DNA of 64,000 bases from Dryocosmus kuriphilus (taxonomy: Eukaryota; Arthropoda; Insecta; Hymenoptera; Cynipidae): NCBI GenBank assembly GCA_038277395.1, contig CM076192.1, forward strand, positions 50,267,119 through 50,331,118. The letters are read 5' to 3'. This document shows, one piece after another, positions 58,370 through 64,000 of this stretch. Numbering within the stretch: position 1 is the first letter of the stretch; each line of letters begins with the position of its first letter. The notes under the pieces were generated by a model. The model had not been told where the DNA came from and made no database searches. It worked only from the letters and a program-made list of their open reading frames with translations. The position numbers and the translations under genes are program-made.

Positions 58370-59668
58370 AAAAATCTGCCCGCTGCGCGGGCACATTCTC
58401 ATCGCACACTGCGCGCGCCGCGCTTCGCGCGAAATGTGAACACGCCTACGGCGCGCGTCTGTAGCATCTCGCGCTCCCCCTACATTTGTACGTATGGACC
58501 TTTTAAAATTAAAGATCGAACTATTGACCAGTGACATTTGGTAATTTCGAATTTTTTGTTAAAGCTCTTTCGGCTTTAACAAATATATTCTCATCAGATG
58601 TGTCTCGCGCTTCGCACTCGAATAAAGTTTGTCTAAAATATGACACATTTTTTTTTTGCAGTTTGGGTGAAAATAAAATTTATTATTTTTAGTAACATTT
58701 TTCACAATTAAAACAAAAACTATGAGTCCTATAAAAAAATGGTCTACAGCAAATATGTAAACCTTTTTGAGATGAATAATTTTTCTCCTGGACAAATATC
58801 GCACCCCGCATAGTTTCAACGGAAAGTTGAATTCATGATTTTGGATAAAATTTTTCAAGATTAACACAAAAAATATGTTTTATAAAAAAAGTATAAAGAA
58901 AATTTGTAGATCTTTTTGAAATAAACAACTCTTAACATTTTTTTCGTATCTCGCATAGTTCGGTGGGAAAATTGAATTTTTGATTTTTATTAATAACATT
59001 GTTGGCCATTAAAACAAAAAATATGTGTTGTATCAAAAAATGGCATAGAAAAAATTTGTAGATATTTTTGAGATAAGCAACCTTACTTCTTAACGTTTTT
59101 TTCATTTGTCACATAGTTTTCCTGAAAAGTGGCTTTTCACTTTTTAATAATGTTTTTCTTGCTTAAAACAACTATTATACGTTTCATCAAAAAACTATGC
59201 GTGGAATCAAAAAATTGTCTTAAGCAAATTTGTAGGTATTTTGAAGATGAATAATTTTGCTTGTTAATATTTTCTCGTACCTAGCATAGTTTTTCTAAAA
59301 AGTGGAACAACTTTGTTTATTATCATTTTTTTTGTATCTTGCATATTTTAGAGGGAAATTTGAATTTTTTATTTTTGGAAACAATTTATGATGGATAAAA
59401 CCAGAACCGTTGGTCAAAAAATGCTGATTTGCGAACTCGTCCTTTCTTTTCAGGCCTTAAAGTGTGCCAAAGCGCAATTCAATCCGATTAGTCTTTCGAA
59501 AGTATCGTGTTCACAACCTACGACAATAAAGACAACGACAGACAGACACCAACGTAAAACATGTTTTTTCGGATTCAGGGGGTCACGAAACGTGGAGATT
59601 TCATGAAATCCGCGAAAGTCAGTTTTCACACAAAACTAATACCTTCTCATTGAGATGAGAATGTAAAA
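58370..59668 (-). repeat. GATGAGAATGT-family repeat, copy C (inverted, diverged)
   Basis: Starts TCTGCCCGCTGCGCGGGCAC then CATTCTCATCGC, the CG-rich hairpin series (GCGCTTCGCGCG, CTACGGCGCGCG), a run of ~150-bp repeats with AAATTTGTAGAT, and ends TGAGATGAGAATGTAAAAA at 59652-59668. Instead of a (GAC)n run it has a short acgacaataaagacaacgac at 59519. Frames inside are repeat shadows. Confidence 0.75.
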
Positions 59669-59924
59669 AAACACGTTTTGAAGTATGATTGGGCACAACC
59701 GCATTGTGAAAAAATTTGCTAAAAAAAGCAAGAAGTTCTGTCAAAAAGCTTATCGAAAAGAAACGCTTTTTGTAAGAACATTGTACATTGCTGCATTAAT
59801 TATTATCAAAATATGACAAATTAAAGATTAACTTGATTTTTTGAAGGTGAGACGAAAAAAAGTGACTAAGCAACTCTCATAAAAGTGACTAAAAGTGACT
59901 AAAAGTGGCTGTGTGGCAGCCCTA

Positions 59925-61090
59925 CAATTTTAGTTGACACACCTTGTGAAATCCACGTGTGCTATGTGACATTTCGAATAAAATTTTGAGGTGGGTTCTA
60001 ACACCCTTAAAGTTACAATTTTATGATAATTTTTTGAGTAAATGGTTAAATTATAAAACAATTATAAAACTGGTTTTTCCCTTGTTCGATTCCTGACAGC
60101 GGCAGGTGTTCCTTTTATCACTGATGCCATTGTGCGTTTTTTCAAGTTATAAACTGACCAGCAAAAATGAAAATAAATAACATCATTTATATTGATATAA
60201 GATAAGGTTATAAAACACAATATGCATTTCACATAAATCAAACCAGAATCACGTTTCTTCAATAAAACCTGTATTTCGTTCAATCCAAACAATTATTAAA
60301 TACGCAAATATTCAATAATATATGATTTTAAATTATGCCCCTCGATTTTAAACATGTCGACTGTTATAGTCATATTTACATCATTTATTTAGTGAAGCAA
60401 GCTCACACATGTTAAAAAAACTATTAAAAATTAAAATTGAAGTAATAATAAAAGTCAGGAATCAACTTAAACAAAAACTCGTCTGCATACAAAATTTGAA
60501 AACGACTGTTATAACCATGATAACCCTTGAAATCTAATTTAATTTGTTGAAAAAGTTTATAAATACCTTTTCGTGGTTCATATTCAGCCTTCTGTGACCA
60601 GTGTGCTTACGAACAAAACACATAATTAATAATTTATAACTAATATAACATGAAAATTTACAAAAAATTAAAATTTATTTAACGCGAAGTTGCTAATACA
60701 CAAATCTCGAGTGCCGACACAGAAGAAGTGTCATATTATTTGTTTTATGTGTTATGCTATTAAAATCTAAAATGGAGAAATAAAATATTTTTTATAATTA
60801 TTCCTGAAAGTTTCGTAACTCAAAAAAAAATTTTATCGATGGATCTGACCATTTAATCTCAACATTATAATAAAATTGCAACTTAAAAGGGTGTAAATAA
60901 CGACCCTAAATTTGTTTTCGAAACGAACGTAATTTGAGGGTCACGTGGTCACATTAAAGAATCCAAAAGAGATTTCATGAGGCACCCTAAAATCAGAGAA
61001 AAAATTGAGTTGATTCTACAAAACGCTTTGTTCGGCCTAGTTTCTTTGTTGAAATGAAAAAATTTGGTTAACGCAACTAAAACTTTGATT
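59925..61090. other. AT-rich DNA without recognisable features
   Basis: No gene or repeat boundary supported. TTGTTCGATTCC near 60081 resembles a pol III B box, but no A box or tRNA fold accompanies it. Confidence 0.5.
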
Positions 61091-62350
61091 TTTACATTCT
61101 CATCAGAGAAGGTATTAGATTTATGCAAAATTTGACTTTCGCGGATTTCATGAAATCTCCACGTTTTGAGACCTCCTGAATCCGAAAAAACGGTTTTTAC
61201 GACGGCGTCTGTCTGTTGTCGTTGTCGTCGTCGTCGTTGTTGTCGTCGTTGTTGTCGTCGTTGTCGTCGGAGTCTGTTCCCACGATAACTTTCGAAGGAC
61301 TAATTCGAATTGGAGTGCGCTTTGGTACACTTCTTTAAGGGGTAAAAAGAAAGGGCGAGTTCGTTAACCAGCGGTTTTTGACCAACGGTTATGGTTTTAT
61401 CCATCAAAAACGGTTTTCACAAAATCAAAAAATCCATTTTCCGGCTAAACTATGAGAGATACAAAAAAAAAAATCTAAGAAAGTAAAATTGTTCACCTTA
61501 AAAAAATCTACAAATTTTGTCTCAACCGTTTTTTGTTAAAATGAACGCTTTTTGATTTAATCAAGAAATCGCTATTAAAATTAAAAAACTCTGGTTTCCC
61601 GCCAAAATATTCAAGATACAAAAAAATGGTAAAGAACAAAGTTGTTCAATTTAAAAAGGTCTACAAATTTTGTTTTAACCATTTTTGGTTAAAATGCACG
61701 GTTTTTGTTTTAATCGATAAAACGTTATTAAAAATCAAAAAAATTAAAATTTCCCGCCAAAATATGGAAGATACGGAAAAATAATAATAAACAAAGTTGT
61801 TCGCCTCAAAAAGATCTACAAATTTGTTCTCCATCATTTTTTTGAGCAGACGCGTAGTTTTTAAGTTGTTCGTGAAATATGTTATGAAATATAAAGAAAA
61901 CCACTTTTCAGCAAAACTGTGCAAGATACGAGAAAATATTAACAAGCAGAATTGTTCACCTTGGAAAGAGCCACAGAATTTATTTATAAGACTCATCGTT
62001 CTACTTTTAAGAATCGAAATCCTCTATTGTGAAAATTTGGAAAATCACTAAAAAACTTTACCAATCTACAATGTGTTTTAAAAAAATGTAATTATCGAGG
62101 CGAAGCGCGAGTTTCATGATGAGAATGTATTCCTTAAGGGCGATAGAGCCTTAAGTAAAATAATTTCTTTGGTAATTTTTAATTTAAAGGTTTATACGAT
62201 CCATAAACATCGAGCGCGTAGCGCGAGGTGAATAATCTATCGAGCGCGAAGCGCGAGTGCCAACAGACGCGCGCCATAGGCGCGCTCATACTTCGCCCGA
62301 AGCGCGGCGCGCGTAGCGCACGATGAGAATGTGCCCGCGCAGCGGGCAGA
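61091..62350 (+). repeat. GATGAGAATGT-family repeat, copy D (most complete)
   Basis: Uninterrupted copy: TTTACATTCTCATCAGAGAA, CGCGGATTTCATGAAATCTC, a mixed GTC/GTT run (61207-61269), four to five ~150-bp repeats, then the CG-rich series (GAGGCGAAGCGCGAG, GAGCGCGTAGCGCGAG, GAGCGCGAAGCGCGAG, GCGCGCCATAGGCGCGC, GCGCGTAGCGC) and the end GATGAGAATGTGCCCGCGCA-GCGGGCAGA. The ends ACATTCTCATC/GATGAGAATGT are inverted. It preserves the AAGCAGAATTGTTCACC site into which element 1 inserted in copy A. No protein is encoded. Confidence 0.85.
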
Positions 62351-64000
62351 TTTTTTTTTTAACGCAATGAGCTCATTTGGTCAATTTAAAGTAATTATTT
62401 TTTTGTCCGTGTTTAATTATTGATCCAACCAAATAAATGTGTTTGATTCTCGGTTTGGTTAATTTTACTTTTGTTTCCTCTTCTTTTTAGAATGTAACAT
62501 TTCATCTTTCAAAACGCATATCTATAAGTCAGCTATAGATGTGTGATGATTTGCACGATTTGATTTTCCATTTGAAACCAAAATTTAGCTTCTTGGTTCG
62601 AATAAAAAAATCTTTAAGCCCAAATAAGATCCCTCTTTATTACTCGACCACGTTCTTAACTTTCTAAAAGCCTACTTCTACGCTAATATCGAAACTTTAT
62701 CTTTTTCCCTCATACCAAAGCATGGCGAACATGAAGTAAATATTTTGATGAAGGCAATTTAAGTTTTCTAGATCAAAGGCCCTCCCAGACAGGAAAGACA
62801 CTTCAACTCTTTATCCATCCTCGGAATTTCCAAGGAAATTTCCCATCGAGATTCAAGAACGTAAAGCAGAGTATATCGAATTGTAATTTGCATGTAATCC
62901 CAGCAGTTTTATATGGCAAATCACTGATTCACCTGATGCTACAGATTTACTACAGATAATATTTTCACACAACATGTAAAACGTGACTGATTTATGGTCT
63001 TTATCTTCTTAACATAGAGACAAAAGAAGGTATAATGCAGCACTAATGAGAAATAAGTAAATAAACTTTTGATAAGATTAGACTATAAAATATTAGGCTA
63101 TAAAATCTCTATTAATACAAGAAACATAAGTTTGAAATTGAAAATATCTCTTTCAGCGTGTCAAATAGTGAGGGGTTAAGTCACTGAACCGAAGCAAAAT
63201 TATCTCACACCGAAGTAAATCTTTGCAAATGTTCGTCTCGATCTCGTCATTGTGTGCAAAGATAATTTACAAGATTATTCGGAGTGCACCATTCATTTTA
63301 TACGAGAGTACGTAAATATGGGAAAATTCCTATTGCGGTGAATGAATCGATGAATGAATGCTGAAGTTCATTTAAATGAATAAAATAACCGTATTTATAA
63401 CGACCATTTTTCACTTAGACTTTGTACAGATTTAAAACGTGGAATGTTTTTAAAGATAAAATTAAAATCAACATAACTGAATTACATACAAGGAATGTAA
63501 TTATAATTTATGACTTTTTCGTTTCTAATAAAAAGTTTTATAGTTATTTCCTATTTTAAACAGACTAGTATAGAATATGTTATTGGTTAGCATGACGTGT
63601 ACATGGGGAGGTAAATAGGAAGTGTTTTACATAGCGAGACTAAAAGAGCTCGACCGCGAGATCAGCGACTAAAGTGAAATATCCTGGAATGCCAGACTGA
63701 CGAGTCATACAAACTGTAATGAACATTCGGTCAAGTTGAGATCTCCATTGTTTGAACATAATATATTTAAAAGCAAGCAGAGCAGAACAGAATATTTTTA
63801 ACATTATCCAAAATAAACACTTCCTTGAAACATAATATTAGGCCCCTATTCATGGTTACTCATTGTATTCAGAGAATAACGGAGGTGACTAATCTCTCTT
63901 TCGTATCGAAATATTTTTACGATATAAAGTGTGAATTCTGAAAAGAGAGTTGTATTGTTCTGGTCTTTACCTTCAAAATTGAGGTTATGCAAATAGAATA
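62351..64000. other. AT-rich DNA without recognisable features
   Basis: No long frame, RNA gene or repeat boundary recognised to the end of the window. Confidence 0.55.

Larger units (their letters stand above)
55942..59924. mobile_element. hAT-family shell with nested insertions
   Basis: The right end (GTGTGGCAGCCCTA preceded by AAAGTGACTAAAAGTGACT) matches the right end of the 32.2-kb hAT. The left end (CAGGATTACCATAC, then AAAAAGTGACT...AAAAGTGACTAA) is a diverged form of its left end. Inward, ACACAAAAAG...AACACTTA also aligns between the two copies. The shell itself is only about 0.8 kb; the rest is the TAGTCGGG-rich element and GATGAGAATGT repeat copy C. It encodes no transposase of its own. 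Confidence 0.6.

Noticed and set aside
60078..60095. pol III promoter suggested by TTGTTCGATTCC
   Set aside because: No tRNA fold or A box upstream; isolated partial B-box match.
61661..61996. 111-residue gene on the minus strand
   Set aside because: Mirror of the same ~150-bp repeats; matched only by other copies of the repeat.

Overview
The window is AT-rich animal nuclear DNA, most likely from an insect. The first ~600 bases are a nuclear copy of mitochondrial DNA (3' end of cytochrome b plus tRNA-Ser) that reads in the invertebrate mitochondrial code. The rest has the transposon types and decay expected of an arthropod genome. Hymenoptera would fit, but nothing here proves the order. I found no convincing host protein-coding gene. 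Nearly every recognisable reading frame belongs to a transposable element, and all are broken by frameshifts or stops.

Layout. 0-5 kb: mitochondrial insert, AT-rich DNA, and a 179-bp solo LTR with a 4-bp target duplication. 6.6-11.9 kb: a repeat of a local family (ends ACATTCTCATC / GATGAGAATGT) split by a 4.18-kb DNA transposon with ~860-bp inverted repeats and a dead transposase. 12.7-14.6 kb: a foldback repeat containing a tRNA-headed SINE with a 15-bp target duplication. 14.8-16.2 kb: a pogo-like remnant bounded by TA. 18.2-23.0 kb: a 4.8-kb element with long inverted repeats and a perfect 9-bp target duplication, whose interior is a ~155-bp satellite of about 28 units. 26.9-29.8 kb: a LINE reverse-transcriptase relic cut by a 1.45-kb MITE-like element. 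29.9-31.9 kb: an inverted copy of the GATGAGAATGT repeat next to a foldback.

32.2-36.3 kb: a hAT element with a frameshifted transposase. 37.6-41.0 kb: a small inverted-repeat element split by a relative of the 7.4-kb transposon, again with AATT at both ends. 43.7-48.5 kb: a TA-bounded element interrupted by an intron-containing hAT with a perfect 8-bp target duplication. 48.8-53.35 kb: a transposon with ~590-bp inverted repeats, a DDE transposase with a SWIM zinc finger, and a 42-bp minisatellite. 55.9-59.9 kb: a hAT shell holding an element rich in TAGTCGGG motifs and another GATGAGAATGT repeat. 61.1-62.35 kb: the cleanest copy of that repeat. The remaining DNA is AT-rich with no feature I can support.

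The genes do not form a pathway. The region is a nest of mobile elements, and insertions into one another give their relative ages. The most unusual objects are the transposon-bounded satellite (18.2-23.0 kb), the pair of AATT-targeting elements with a DAAGGQN...GHSY..CD transposase, the DDE/SWIM element with its two-strand-open minisatellite, and the CG-rich hairpin series in the GATGAGAATGT family. All family assignments come from reading motifs; no database search was possible.
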